The translations under genes and the position numbers were made by a program. This document shows positions 53,892 through 62,661 of a DNA stretch of 64,000 nt, piece after piece. The notes beneath the pieces are model-generated. The model was given only the letters and a program-made list of their open reading frames with translations, had not been told where the DNA came from and made no database searches. Source of the DNA: Daejeonella oryzae DSM 19973 (GTDB taxonomy: Bacteria; Bacteroidota; Bacteroidia; Sphingobacteriales; Sphingobacteriaceae); assembly GCF_000422945.1 (NCBI RefSeq), contig NZ_AUHA01000002.1, positions 558,001 to 622,000 on the forward strand, in the 5' to 3' direction. The first letter of the stretch is position 1; each line of letters starts with the position of its first letter.

Positions 53892-55799
53892 CTACAATCC
53901 TATTTTTTTTAACAGCACATCAAACCTTGGATCGTTTCTTAGGGCATCGAATTTAGGATCTACTTTCAGGCTGCAGAGAGATTCTTCATGCATCTCCCAG
54001 CTTTTTTCAAGCCATTCAAAAGCTTTTTCGCTTTCAGCCAATGCCGCATAAACTACCGCCATGCCACGATAGTCATTTCCACTAAGATCAACATCTGTTA
54101 AATTTTGAATTATTTTTCTTGCTTCTTCTTTCTTTCCTGCGGCAGCATAAATAGAGGCTAAAGCAACATCAGTTTTGACTTTGTTCCCGGTGAGTTCTCC
54201 CCAGCACTCATTTTCTGAAATTGCTTTCTCAAACAAACCTTTGGCCTGATAACTTAAAGAAAGGAGCCGGTGAACCGGTGCAAAATCGGGATCAAGATCA
54301 ATGGTTTGCATTGCAATATCAATAGCCTCATCATACTGCCTGTTATAATAATAACATATTCCTTTGTCTTTCAGGATGCCCTGAGAAACCGGATCAAGCT
54401 CCACCGCTATAGATATTTCCCTGATTGCTTCATTGAAATTTCCTGTAAAAAGCAACCACTCGGCATACCAGTGGTGTCCGGTAGCATAATTGGGGCTCAT
54501 TTTAATTCCAATCTTAAATTCCTTTTCCGAATTCTCCCAATCCCAATCATTGAGCATTAAGGAAGTAGCCATCGAAATATGCGCTTCCCCCAAATTGGGG
54601 TCAATCTTCAATGCCCGGTTTACAGCATCCATTTGCTTTGGAAAAAGTTCTCTTCGCGAAATATTGGTATACTCACCCATCAGGCTGTATGTATCAGCAA
54701 GACCCGCCCAGGCCAATGCGTAATCGGGATCTTTTTGAAGGGCTTTTTCAAAAAACCGGCTTGCTGCTTTCAATCCCTCCTCGTTCCTCCGGTTCCAGAA
54801 ATAACGACCCTGTAAATAGAGATGGTACGCTTCCGTATTTTGCGTATGGGTTTTTGTGATCAGTTCCCTGTCATTCTCCAATAATGTTACTTTTAATTTT
54901 TCTGTAATGGCAAAGGCTATTTCATCCTGAATGGCAAATATATCCTCCATTTCCCGGTCATATCTTTCACTCCAGATATGAAATCCGTCTTCTACATTTA
55001 TTAACTGCGTGATAATTCGGAGACGGTTGCCTTGTCTTCGTATACTTCCTTCCAGAACCGTGCTTACCCCTAATTTCTCTCCCACCTCACGCAAATCCAT
55101 ATTTTTGCCTTTAAACTGAAATGAAGATGTTCGCCCTGCTACTTTTAAATCTTTTAAATGGGATAGTGAATTGAGAATTTCTTCTGCCATTCCATCACTG
55201 AAGTATTCCTGCCCCGGATCATTACTCATATTTACAAAGGGCAGAACAGCAATACTCTTTCCGGGTCCACTTTTAAGTTGCTCTTTTGAATTAGAAATTT
55301 CCGAATCGGTTATAACTTTATAAATTCTTACCGGTTCTTTTACATTCTTTAAAATCTCCTGCTCCACAAACTGAGTAGCAATATTTTGTTTGTTAAAAAC
55401 ATTATTGCGAACAGATTCAGAAATATAGATTCCACCGGGCATGGCAATAGCTTGTATTCGTGAAGCGATATTTACAGCATCGCCAAATACATCTTCATTT
55501 TCAAATACTACTTCTCCCTGGTGGATACCGATTCTCAATAAAAAATCATTTGTTTGCTTGCAGATCTCCTGAATTTTAATCGCGGCATGTACTGCATCGG
55601 TCACCGTATTAAAACTGGCCAGTATCCCATCTCCCAATTCTTTTATCCAGCGACCATTAAATTGCTCGATTATGGGTTTTTGAATATCCCTGTTCTTTTT
55701 GAGAAGTTCAAACGCCTTTTGTTCGTCATTGCCCATTAATGCCGTATAACCGACAATGTCAGTGAACATAATAGCGGCAAGTTGACGGGACTGTTGCAT
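53892..55799 (-). CDS. Class III adenylate cyclase with TolB-like and TPR domains
   Basis: A 635-residue cytoplasmic protein. The cyclase domain (1-165) has a full catalytic set: metal-binding D14 and D57, adenine-selecting K53 and D103, and transition-state N110 and R114. A TolB/FlgO-like domain follows (about 185-310: KSIAVLPFVNMSNDPGQEYFSDGMAEEI to HIWSERYDREMEDIFAIQDEIA), then TPR repeats to the end (about 320-600). The arrangement is known from rhizobial and Bacteroidota cyclases. ATP is the likely substrate; what activates it is unknown. Divergent from the T9SS cargo candidate. Confidence 0.9.
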   Translation of the reverse strand: MQQSRQLAAIMFTDIVGYTALMGNDEQKAFELLKKNRDIQKPIIEQFNGRWIKELGDGILASFNTVTDAVHAAIKIQEICKQTNDFLLRIGIHQGEVVFENEDVFGDAVNIASRIQAIAMPGGIYISESVRNNVFNKQNIATQFVEQEILKNVKEPVRIYKVITDSEISNSKEQLKSGPGKSIAVLPFVNMSNDPGQEYFSDGMAEEILNSLSHLKDLKVAGRTSSFQFKGKNMDLREVGEKLGVSTVLEGSIRRQGNRLRIITQLINVEDGFHIWSERYDREMEDIFAIQDEIAFAITEKLKVTLLENDRELITKTHTQNTEAYHLYLQGRYFWNRRNEEGLKAASRFFEKALQKDPDYALAWAGLADTYSLMGEYTNISRRELFPKQMDAVNRALKIDPNLGEAHISMATSLMLNDWDWENSEKEFKIGIKMSPNYATGHHWYAEWLLFTGNFNEAIREISIAVELDPVSQGILKDKGICYYYNRQYDEAIDIAMQTIDLDPDFAPVHRLLSLSYQAKGLFEKAISENECWGELTGNKVKTDVALASIYAAAGKKEEARKIIQNLTDVDLSGNDYRGMAVVYAALAESEKAFEWLEKSWEMHEESLCSLKVDPKFDALRNDPRFDVLLKKIGL

Positions 55800-55935
55800 A
55801 AAATTTTATTCATATTAAATTTATCGATTAATAATGTAATCAGGGAGGTTGTGTATATAAATTTCCAGGATCCTAATTGAAATACCTTTAACATATTTTA
55901 ACAAAGCCTTAACAATAATTGCCTTTCGGCGGATT

Positions 55936-55943
55936 TAACTTTG
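55936..55943 (+). promoter_or_regulatory. Candidate -7 element of the T9SS-cargo gene
   Basis: TAACTTTG matches TAnnTTTG exactly and is the same eight bases as the -7 element of the ALDH gene. It lies 22 bases before the ATG at 55965. A clear -33 box is not visible. Confidence 0.4.
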
Positions 55944-55964
55944 ATAGAACAAAATTTCAGAGAT

Positions 55965-56930
55965 ATGAAAAAGACTATACTTTATGCGTCCACAATTGCC
56001 TTTGCGTTGGTGATAATTTTAGGGCCCGGCCGGGTAAGATCTCAGGAGAGAAAAGAAATTCGCAAAACCATTATAATTAATGATGGAGACACAATTATTA
56101 ACGGAAAAAAAATAAGCGAAGCTTCAAAATCAGAACGTAAAGAACTGATGAAAGAATTTGAAGAGATGAACCAGGATGTTAAAGATCGTGTCATTATTCG
56201 CAAGGGCGGAGAAGGAAATAATAAAGAAGTTGTGATCCGCAAAAAGGGAGATAAGAAACCTCACACCTTACGCTGGGAATCATGGGATAGCGGAGACGTT
56301 GAATTGAAGAGAGAAGGTCCCGGAAGAATATTTAGATTTAACACCGATAGCCTGGTTATTGCTTTTGAAGGAGATTCATCCATGAAAAGATTTCACTTCA
56401 AAATGGATGGTCTGGATAGTAATATGCGCAGCAAGGTCATTACTCTAGACAGGAATATTTCCGGCTTGCCCCGAATGATGGAAAGAATGCAGCCCCGGAT
56501 TTTTATGGACGGAACAGATCTCTCAGAAAGCCGGATGAGCAACCGGAAAAACTCTCAGAATTTCAGTTATTCAAACACTGATAAAAATGGAATTACAACC
56601 CGCATGGATATTCGATTGAGTGAATTAAACAAAGAAGAATCTAAAAAAATATCAGGATCAGAAATAGTTAAAAATGAATTACAGGTAACGGATCTAACTC
56701 TATTTCCAAATTTTTCTTCCGGAAAGCTGAGCTTATCATTCAATCTGCCATTCAAAGGAACCGTAGAAGTTAAAATCATGAACAGCGATATGGAACCTGT
56801 ATTTACCGATAAAGCCATTAATTCAAATGGAAATTATTATAAGCAGATCAGTCTTCCAATGAACGGACTTTATTATATATCCATTCATCAGGGAGGAAAG
56901 TCATATAGCAAAAAGCTGATTAAGGAATAG
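55965..56930 (+). CDS. Exported protein with T9SS type A C-terminal sorting domain
   Basis: A 321-residue protein. The signal peptide is about residues 1-25 (MKKTILYASTIAFALVIILG). A charged central region of about 200 residues has no recognised domain and is rich in K, R, E, D, N and M. The last 85 residues match the T9SS sorting domain: LTLFPNFSSGKLSLSFNLP, then TVEVKIMNSDMEPVF, then LPMNGLYYISIHQGG and KKLIKE. It is therefore probably carried across the outer membrane and attached to the surface or released. A TTG start at 55941 falls in the -7 element and is rejected. Confidence 0.85.
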   Translation: MKKTILYASTIAFALVIILGPGRVRSQERKEIRKTIIINDGDTIINGKKISEASKSERKELMKEFEEMNQDVKDRVIIRKGGEGNNKEVVIRKKGDKKPHTLRWESWDSGDVELKREGPGRIFRFNTDSLVIAFEGDSSMKRFHFKMDGLDSNMRSKVITLDRNISGLPRMMERMQPRIFMDGTDLSESRMSNRKNSQNFSYSNTDKNGITTRMDIRLSELNKEESKKISGSEIVKNELQVTDLTLFPNFSSGKLSLSFNLPFKGTVEVKIMNSDMEPVFTDKAINSNGNYYKQISLPMNGLYYISIHQGGKSYSKKLIKE

Positions 56931-56940
56931 CTCTCAAATA

Positions 56941-56984
56941 AAAAAGCCGGCAAAACTTTAAAAAGTTTACCGGCTTTTTTTTGA
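56941..56984. terminator. Bidirectional terminator
   Basis: AAAAAGCCGG pairs with CCGGCTTTTT (56941-56950 with 56970-56979). An inner A-C mismatch and a bulge separate this from a shorter inner stem. A and T runs flank it, and it lies between the convergent T9SS-cargo and DUF3127 genes. Confidence 0.85.
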
Positions 56985-56994
56985 TTTTTAAATT

Positions 56995-57360
56995 TTAGAA
57001 AGGCAAATCATCATCATCTGCAGATGAAGTAATATCAACCGGTTTTGCGTATTCAGGCGTTGCAGCCGCAGCAGCCTCGGCACCCAATACATTTACTCTC
57101 CAAACAATCATATTATTGAAGTAGGATGTAACTCCATCCTTATTAGTCCATGGACGACCGCGAAGATTGAAAAACACTTCCACGTTGTCACCAACTTTCA
57201 GATTATCAAGCATAGAAACTTTATCCTGCTGAGCTTCAAACTTCAGAAACTCCGGATATGTTGGGTTTTCAGCATATTCTACGATCAGTTCACGTTTCTT
57301 AAACTTTTCATTCACCTCAATCACCGGTGAAATCTCATGTACTTTTCCTTTTATTTCCAT
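56995..57360 (-). CDS. DUF3127 protein with an SSB-like acidic C-terminal tip
   Basis: A 121-residue protein that fits DUF3127, a small beta-rich, probably OB-like family (MEIKGKVHEISPVIEVNEKFKKRELIVEY, VGDNVEVFFNLRGRPW). After the domain (about 1-90) comes an alanine/proline linker and the tip DDDDLPF (115-121). This copies the C-terminal peptide by which bacterial single-stranded-DNA-binding proteins recruit repair and replication enzymes (DDDIPF in E. coli). A role in DNA metabolism is inferred from this tail only. Monocistronic. Confidence 0.85.
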   Translation of the reverse strand: MEIKGKVHEISPVIEVNEKFKKRELIVEYAENPTYPEFLKFEAQQDKVSMLDNLKVGDNVEVFFNLRGRPWTNKDGVTSYFNNMIVWRVNVLGAEAAAAATPEYAKPVDITSSADDDDLPF

Positions 57361-57511
57361 GGCTTTTATATTTTTTTAAATGATCAAACTCAAATCAGCA
57401 GGGCCTGAATGCAAATTATTCGGTCCGGGCAGAAAGAAAAATTCCTGCTGCATACAATTTGTAAAAGTATAAAATTAAGGCAGGTTTTAATTGTTAACTT
57501 CGCAAATTATT

Positions 57512-58687
57512 ATGCAAGTTTTCCACACAAAGAGCAAAATCGTTATTACCTGCAACAAACGATTATCGCCATACTTACAGCAGGAAGTTGAAGCCCTTGG
57601 CTACAAAATTACCAGAAGTTTTAGCACCGGACTTGAGCTTGAGGGTACACTTAATGATTGCATTCCGCTAAATTTAAATTTGCGCTGCGCCAGTCAGGTT
57701 CTGTACCTAATCAAAAGTTTCGAAGCGGAAAATCCCGCCAGGCTATATAAAGAAGTTTTAGAAATTGAATGGGAAAAGCTTCTTGACTTTACAGGATATT
57801 TTTCTGTTAGCAGCAACGTCGATAACGAAACCATAACCACACCTCTGTTTGCAAATCTTAAAGTTAAAGATGCCATCGTAGACCGTATTAAAGAAATCAA
57901 AGGAATTCGTCCGGACACCGGATCTGACGGAAATAAGGCGGTTGTTCATCTCTACTGGAAAGAAGAAAAAGCAGATATTTTTATAGATACCTCCGGAGAA
58001 ACGCTTGCCAAACACGGTTATCGCAAAATTCCGGGCAAGGCACCAATGCTTGAAGCACTGGCCTGCGGTACCATCATGGCTACCGGCTGGGATAAAAAAA
58101 GTCCCTTTGTAGTGCCCATGTGTGGATCCGGAACCCTGGCTATTGAAGCCGCATTAATGGCCACAGATAAATTCCCGGGCCTGTTTCGAATGAACTATAG
58201 TTTTATGCACATTTTGGGTTATCAGGAAGAAGTCTTTTTCGAAGAGCGCAGAAAACTTAAGGAAAAAGCCAAAAAGGACATAGATTTTAAAATCGTTGCC
58301 ACGGATATTTCTGAAGATGCAATAGATATTTCGAAAAGAAACGCCAAAACTGCCGGAGTAGATCACCTGATTGATTTTGATGTTTGCGATTTTGCCGATA
58401 CCGAAGTTCCTGAAGGTCCCGGCGTTGTTATATTTAATCCCGAGTATGGAGAGCGTTTAGGAGTTCATACCAAGCTGGAAGCTACATACAAACGCATGGG
58501 TGATTTTATGAAATCGAAATGCAAAGGGTATCGCGGATATATTTTCACAGGAAATCCTGATCTGGCTAAAAAAATCGGATTAAAAGCTTCCAGAAGAATA
58601 GAATTCTATAATGGAAAACTGGATTGCCGAATGCTTGAATATGAATTGTATGAAGGCAGCAAAAGAGAACCAAAAATCAGTGAATAG
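57512..58687 (+). CDS. THUMP-domain class I RNA methyltransferase (RlmL N-domain type)
   Basis: A 391-residue protein resembling the N-terminal half of RlmKL, which makes m2G2445 in 23S rRNA. A THUMP domain (about 30-155) binds RNA. The UPF0020 methyltransferase domain has VVPMCGSGTLAIEAALMA (SAM loop), VATDISEDAIDISKRNAKTAGV, and the motif IV region FNPEYGERLG, where the usual NPPY reads NPEY. Start ATG 57512 was chosen over a TTG at 57491. The 3' end overlaps the start of the HD gene by 38 bases. Confidence 0.9.
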   Translation: MQVFHTKSKIVITCNKRLSPYLQQEVEALGYKITRSFSTGLELEGTLNDCIPLNLNLRCASQVLYLIKSFEAENPARLYKEVLEIEWEKLLDFTGYFSVSSNVDNETITTPLFANLKVKDAIVDRIKEIKGIRPDTGSDGNKAVVHLYWKEEKADIFIDTSGETLAKHGYRKIPGKAPMLEALACGTIMATGWDKKSPFVVPMCGSGTLAIEAALMATDKFPGLFRMNYSFMHILGYQEEVFFEERRKLKEKAKKDIDFKIVATDISEDAIDISKRNAKTAGVDHLIDFDVCDFADTEVPEGPGVVIFNPEYGERLGVHTKLEATYKRMGDFMKSKCKGYRGYIFTGNPDLAKKIGLKASRRIEFYNGKLDCRMLEYELYEGSKREPKISE

Positions 58688-59333
58688 CAGCAACATCATT
58701 TCTGAAACCGCTCAATTTGTTAAAACCGAATTATCAGGAGCAGAAGCAGGGCATGACTGGTGGCACATAAACCGGGTTTGGAACAATGCCAGATTCATCG
58801 GTAAAACCGAAACCGCAGATATGTTTGTTGTAGAACTGGCTGCGCTGTTGCATGATATCGCCGATAGCAAATTTAACGACGGAGATGAAGAGATAGGACC
58901 GCAGAAAGCCGGAGATTTTCTTAAATCTGTTCATGTTGACGAATCAGTAATTATTCATGTTCAACAGATTATCCGCAATATGTCTTTTAAAGCTAGTTTG
59001 GGCTTGATTACTTTCAACTCAAAAGAGCTTGAAATTGTGCAGGATGCTGATCGTCTGGATGCAATTGGCGCAATAGGCATTGCCAGAGCATTTACTTACG
59101 GTGGTTTTAAAAATCGCGAATTATATAATCCTGAAGTTCCGCCCGTATTCAATATGAGCAAGGAAGAGTATAAAAATTCCAGGACTCCCACTATCAATCA
59201 TTTTTATGAAAAGCTGCTCTTGTTAAAAGAAAAAATGAATACGGATACAGGACGGAGAATTGCCGAAGAACGTCACCTCTTTATGTTAACTTACCTGGAA
59301 CAATTTAAATCTGAATGGAATGGAGAACGATAA
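58650..59333 (+). CDS. HD-domain phosphohydrolase
   Basis: A 227-residue HD-superfamily hydrolase. Metal ligands are visible as HDWWHINRVW, the LLHDIADSKF HD pair, and the later EIVQDADRLDAIGAIGIARAF. The layout (HD, then QDADRLDAIGAIG) is that of the YedJ-like group acting on nucleotides or related phosphoesters; the substrate is unknown. The chosen ATG at 58650 lies inside the end of the methyltransferase gene. It overlaps the next gene by 14 bases, indicating an operon. Confidence 0.88.
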   Translation: MKAAKENQKSVNSSNIISETAQFVKTELSGAEAGHDWWHINRVWNNARFIGKTETADMFVVELAALLHDIADSKFNDGDEEIGPQKAGDFLKSVHVDESVIIHVQQIIRNMSFKASLGLITFNSKELEIVQDADRLDAIGAIGIARAFTYGGFKNRELYNPEVPPVFNMSKEEYKNSRTPTINHFYEKLLLLKEKMNTDTGRRIAEERHLFMLTYLEQFKSEWNGER

Positions 59334-59763
59334 TTACTTTTATTATTTCGGATATGCCAGCAACCTGAAAACGTCCATTTTAGAGCAACGAACAGGCAGC
59401 AAAATTGAAAATTACATCCAGGGCAGGCTTTTAGATTATGGCTTTCGGTTTAACAAAAAGAACCCGGACGGAAGTGCAAGAGCAAACATTATTTCTTCCG
59501 AATCTGAAGATGTATTTGGCGTTGTTTACGAAATCGACCTGAAATATAAAGATCTGCTATTAAAAACTGAGCCCGGATATCGGCTTATTGAAGTTACAGT
59601 AGAAACCGGACAGGGAAACGTAATGGCTTTTACTTTTGTCTCTGATGCTGATGACGAGGATATTTATCCGGATAAAGAATATTTAAACAGCATTTTATCC
59701 GGAGCAAAAGACCATAAACTTCCACAGGAATACACCGATTTTATCCGCTCATTGGCTATATAA
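59320..59763 (+). CDS. Gamma-glutamylcyclotransferase-like protein (GGCT/AIG2 fold)
   Basis: A 147-residue protein beginning YYFGYASNLKTSIL, the GGCT substrate-binding (YGSNL-like) motif. The candidate catalytic Glu is in LLLKTEPGYRLIEV, preceded by VFGVVYEID. GGCT enzymes release 5-oxoproline from gamma-glutamyl compounds, but other members act on different amides. It is the last gene of the methyltransferase-HD-GGCT operon. Its 3' end overlaps the convergent UbiA gene by 8 bases. Confidence 0.88.
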   Translation: MENDNYFYYFGYASNLKTSILEQRTGSKIENYIQGRLLDYGFRFNKKNPDGSARANIISSESEDVFGVVYEIDLKYKDLLLKTEPGYRLIEVTVETGQGNVMAFTFVSDADDEDIYPDKEYLNSILSGAKDHKLPQEYTDFIRSLAI

Positions 59764-60640
59764 AATTCAGTATTGCAAAATAAATCAGCATCATAAAACC
59801 ACTTAAAAGAGTCATTCTTGACATATTCTTAAAATTTGCTTCTTTCGGATCGCGGTAAACTTTTACAAACCAGTTTAAAAAAAGTATAAAAACGGGTGCT
59901 GCAAAGGTCAGAAAAAGCCAAAAATTATTCATCATTTCCAGGCGATACCAGTAAATGAAAAGTAACAGGGAAGAAAGCAAAAAAAGAATAGCTGCAAACC
60001 AGAATGATCCGCGGATACCCAACACAATACTCAACGTTATATCTCCCCTTTTGCGATCTTCTTCGTGCTGATATACCTGGGTAAGCGGGTAAGTGGCCCC
60101 AATCAGACATGAACAAACCAATCCTGCAATTGTAAAATTCAAATTCCATCCGGTTAAACTGCCGAGACCTGAAACAGCGGCATAAGAACTCCAATAAACC
60201 GCTGCGCCCTGAAAAATAAAGACAATCAGGAAACTGATAACAGGATATTTTTTCCATCTGACGGAGGGATGGCTATATAATTTTGAAAACAAGCCGTACA
60301 CAAGAACGGCTGCAAACAGTATCCAGCTTACCCAAAGCGAAAGAATTATAGCCAGCAAATCCAATATTAGAGAAAAATTATAAAGACTTTTATCAACAGG
60401 GGGCGGATTTTCAATCAAAGCAATGCTGCCTTCATCTTTATCAAAATAGCTGTTATACCCGTTACTTGCTGGATAAACAAGCAAATGCCAGATGATAAAT
60501 GTTAAAACTGCATTCACCCAAATCAGTTGCGGTGCCTGACTGAGAGCAAACAAAAATACCGGCAACAGGAAAAAAGAAAAGGCAAAACGAAGGTGTAACA
60601 TCGCCGACCGTGTTGGCCAGAAATTCCTGATAAAATTCAT
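59756..60640 (-). CDS. UbiA-family prenyltransferase next to the type III PKS operon
   Basis: A 294-residue integral membrane protein with about eight or nine helices. The two Asp-rich motifs of UbiA enzymes are recognisable. The first, NSYFDKDEG near 82-90, differs from NDxxDxxxD: the second residue is Ser and the +8 position is Gly. The second, YQHEEDRKRGD near 195-205, is conserved. These enzymes attach isoprenoid chains to aromatic acceptors. It is divergent from the PKS gene across 142 bases, suggesting shared regulation and prenylation of the polyketide. A role in menaquinone synthesis is the main alternative. Confidence 0.82.
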   Translation of the reverse strand: MNFIRNFWPTRSAMLHLRFAFSFFLLPVFLFALSQAPQLIWVNAVLTFIIWHLLVYPASNGYNSYFDKDEGSIALIENPPPVDKSLYNFSLILDLLAIILSLWVSWILFAAVLVYGLFSKLYSHPSVRWKKYPVISFLIVFIFQGAAVYWSSYAAVSGLGSLTGWNLNFTIAGLVCSCLIGATYPLTQVYQHEEDRKRGDITLSIVLGIRGSFWFAAILFLLSSLLLFIYWYRLEMMNNFWLFLTFAAPVFILFLNWFVKVYRDPKEANFKNMSRMTLLSGFMMLIYFAILNFI

Positions 60641-60782
60641 TTTACTAAAGTATGATTAATGCAAATTCTTTATAGAATAGTGTTGTATTTTAAAAGCATC
60701 AAAACAGGATGAATTAACAGATGTTCATCATTTTATATTTACCAAGAACCATAAACCTAAATAATTAGTACTTTAACCTTAC

Positions 60783-61895
60783 ATGAACAGCTGTATAAGT
60801 GCGATTGGTACCGCAAACCCTAAATACCGAATTCCGCAGAATGACATTTACGGTTTCATGGTCAAAGCTTTTGATTTAGATGAAAATAATGCTTCGCGAC
60901 TAAAAAAAATATATGATCATTCGGGCATCGAGCATCGTTATTCGGTAATCCCGGATTTCGGCGAAGCAAATGGTCGCGATTACAGATTTTTCAATAACAG
61001 TCCGAATTTCGAACCTTTTCCAAGCACTCAAAATCGCTTGCAGCTTTATCAGCATGAAGCGGCAGAAATTGCTGCAGCTGCCGCAAAAAACTGTATCGAC
61101 TCGCTGACTGAAGATCTTACACCAAAAATTACACATCTGATAACCGTTAGCTGCACTGGCATGCACGCCCCGGGAATTGATATTGAACTGGTTGAAATAC
61201 TCGGCTTAAAAAGGAATATTGAAAGAACCTGCATAAATTTTATGGGCTGTTACGGCGCCCTCAATGCTCTAAAAGTTGCTGATTATATTTGCCGGGCGGA
61301 TACAAACGCCAAAGTTCTGATAGTTTGTATTGAACTTTGCACACTTCATTTCCAGAAAGAAAACACATTGGATAACTGGGTGGCCAATTCACTTTTTTCG
61401 GATGGCGCAGCAGCAGTGATTGTAGAAAATAACGATCATCGTACAGGTAATTCCAATAGCCTGACCCTAGATACTTTTTATTCTGAATTTGTACACGAAG
61501 CCCGAAGCGAAATGGGATGGTATGTTGGTAATGCAGGTTTTGAGATGAAGCTTACCTCCAAAGTTTCTAAACTTATTAAAAAACATATTTATTCAATTTC
61601 TGATCGCTTGCTTGAAAAGGCCGGGCTTGCATTCTCAGATATCGGGCGATTTGCTGTTCATCCCGGTGGCAGAAAAATTCTGGAAGCAGCAGAAAGTGCT
61701 CTCGGCTTTTCATCTGCAGCCAATCAGTTCGGATATGAAACTTTAAGAGATTTCGGTAATATGTCATCTGCAACTGTATTATTCGTCCTTAAAAAACTTT
61801 TGGATGAACCCAATAGTCCATCCGGAGAAAATATTCTCGGGTTCGCATTTGGCCCGGGCTTAACCGTAGAATCTATGATCCTGAAAAGAAATTAA
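60783..61895 (+). CDS. Type III polyketide synthase (chalcone/alkylresorcinol synthase family)
   Basis: A 370-residue homodimeric-type condensing enzyme that extends a CoA starter with malonyl-CoA and cyclises the chain. The catalytic triad is complete: C156 in NFMGCYGAL, H293 in FAVHPGG and N326 in GNMSSAT. A C-terminal FGPGLTVES glycine-rich loop closes the site. Bacterial relatives make alkylresorcinols, alkylpyrones or tetrahydroxynaphthalene; the starter cannot be told from the sequence by eye. First of three tightly packed genes (1-base gap to the methyltransferase). Confidence 0.94.
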   Translation: MNSCISAIGTANPKYRIPQNDIYGFMVKAFDLDENNASRLKKIYDHSGIEHRYSVIPDFGEANGRDYRFFNNSPNFEPFPSTQNRLQLYQHEAAEIAAAAAKNCIDSLTEDLTPKITHLITVSCTGMHAPGIDIELVEILGLKRNIERTCINFMGCYGALNALKVADYICRADTNAKVLIVCIELCTLHFQKENTLDNWVANSLFSDGAAAVIVENNDHRTGNSNSLTLDTFYSEFVHEARSEMGWYVGNAGFEMKLTSKVSKLIKKHIYSISDRLLEKAGLAFSDIGRFAVHPGGRKILEAAESALGFSSAANQFGYETLRDFGNMSSATVLFVLKKLLDEPNSPSGENILGFAFGPGLTVESMILKRN

Positions 61896-61896
61896 T

Positions 61897-62661
61897 ATGC
61901 CTGATTTTAGTCGCCGGAGCACTGAAGAAGAAATGATGGACGATTTTTCGCTTGGCCACGAAATTATCGACCCGATAATGGACGAGCTGGAAGTTGTAAA
62001 TAAACTCCTTGGCGGATATAATGTGTTTTTCAACGCTTTTAGAAAACTAAAAATCAGCAATGGTATGATCATCAGCGATTGGGGTTGCGGTGGTGGCGAT
62101 TCATTAAGAGTTATTGCGAAATGGGCCCGATCTAAAAACCTGAAGCTGAAATTAGTGGGAGTTGACGCTACAGAATCGGCCATAGAATATGCACGGGCCA
62201 AATCAAAAGATTATCCCGAAATTTCTTATATCCTGGCGGATGTAATGAGTGCAAAATTATATACAAACCAATTCGACATAGTTATATCAAGCCTGTTTAC
62301 ACATCATTTTGAGGATAAAAGTTGGGTAAAACTCATTCAAAAAATGGCCGATTGCGCAAGTGCCTGCGTGGTTATAAACGATCTGCACAGGCACTGGTTT
62401 GCGTATCATTCAATCGGTTTATTAACTTCCGCTTTTTCCCGATCAGAAATGGTGAAGCACGATTCTAAGCTATCTGTTCTAAGAAGTTTTAAACGCACAG
62501 AAATTGAAGAAATGTTGCGAAAAGGAAATTTTGACAGCTATTCTATAAAATGGAAATGGGCTTTCAGGTGGCAGGTTTGTATCGATTCAAGTTCTTTTAA
62601 AAACAGATTAGCGGAATTTAAGCCCAGAGAACAATTAATGCCTTTAATGATGGCTGAATAA
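61897..62661 (+). CDS. SAM-dependent methyltransferase of the PKS operon
   Basis: A 254-residue class I methyltransferase. Motif I is ISDWGCGGGDSLR (about 58-70), motif II is LVGVDATESAIEYA, and motif IV is FDIVISSLFTHHF. It lies between the type III PKS and the flavoprotein, and its stop overlaps the next start by one base (TAATG). It most likely methylates the polyketide product on carbon or oxygen, as SrsB does for alkylresorcinols in Streptomyces griseus (analogy of gene order and class only). Confidence 0.9.
   Translation: MPDFSRRSTEEEMMDDFSLGHEIIDPIMDELEVVNKLLGGYNVFFNAFRKLKISNGMIISDWGCGGGDSLRVIAKWARSKNLKLKLVGVDATESAIEYARAKSKDYPEISYILADVMSAKLYTNQFDIVISSLFTHHFEDKSWVKLIQKMADCASACVVINDLHRHWFAYHSIGLLTSAFSRSEMVKHDSKLSVLRSFKRTEIEEMLRKGNFDSYSIKWKWAFRWQVCIDSSSFKNRLAEFKPREQLMPLMMAE

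Noticed and set aside
57409-57591. Open frame of 60 codons before the RNA methyltransferase
   Set aside because: It overlaps the methyltransferase start in another frame and shows no protein-like features.
61152-61165. TGCACTGGCATGCA, an exact TGCA-N6-TGCA
   Set aside because: It is inside the PKS coding sequence and has a G/C-rich spacer unlike the proposed operators.
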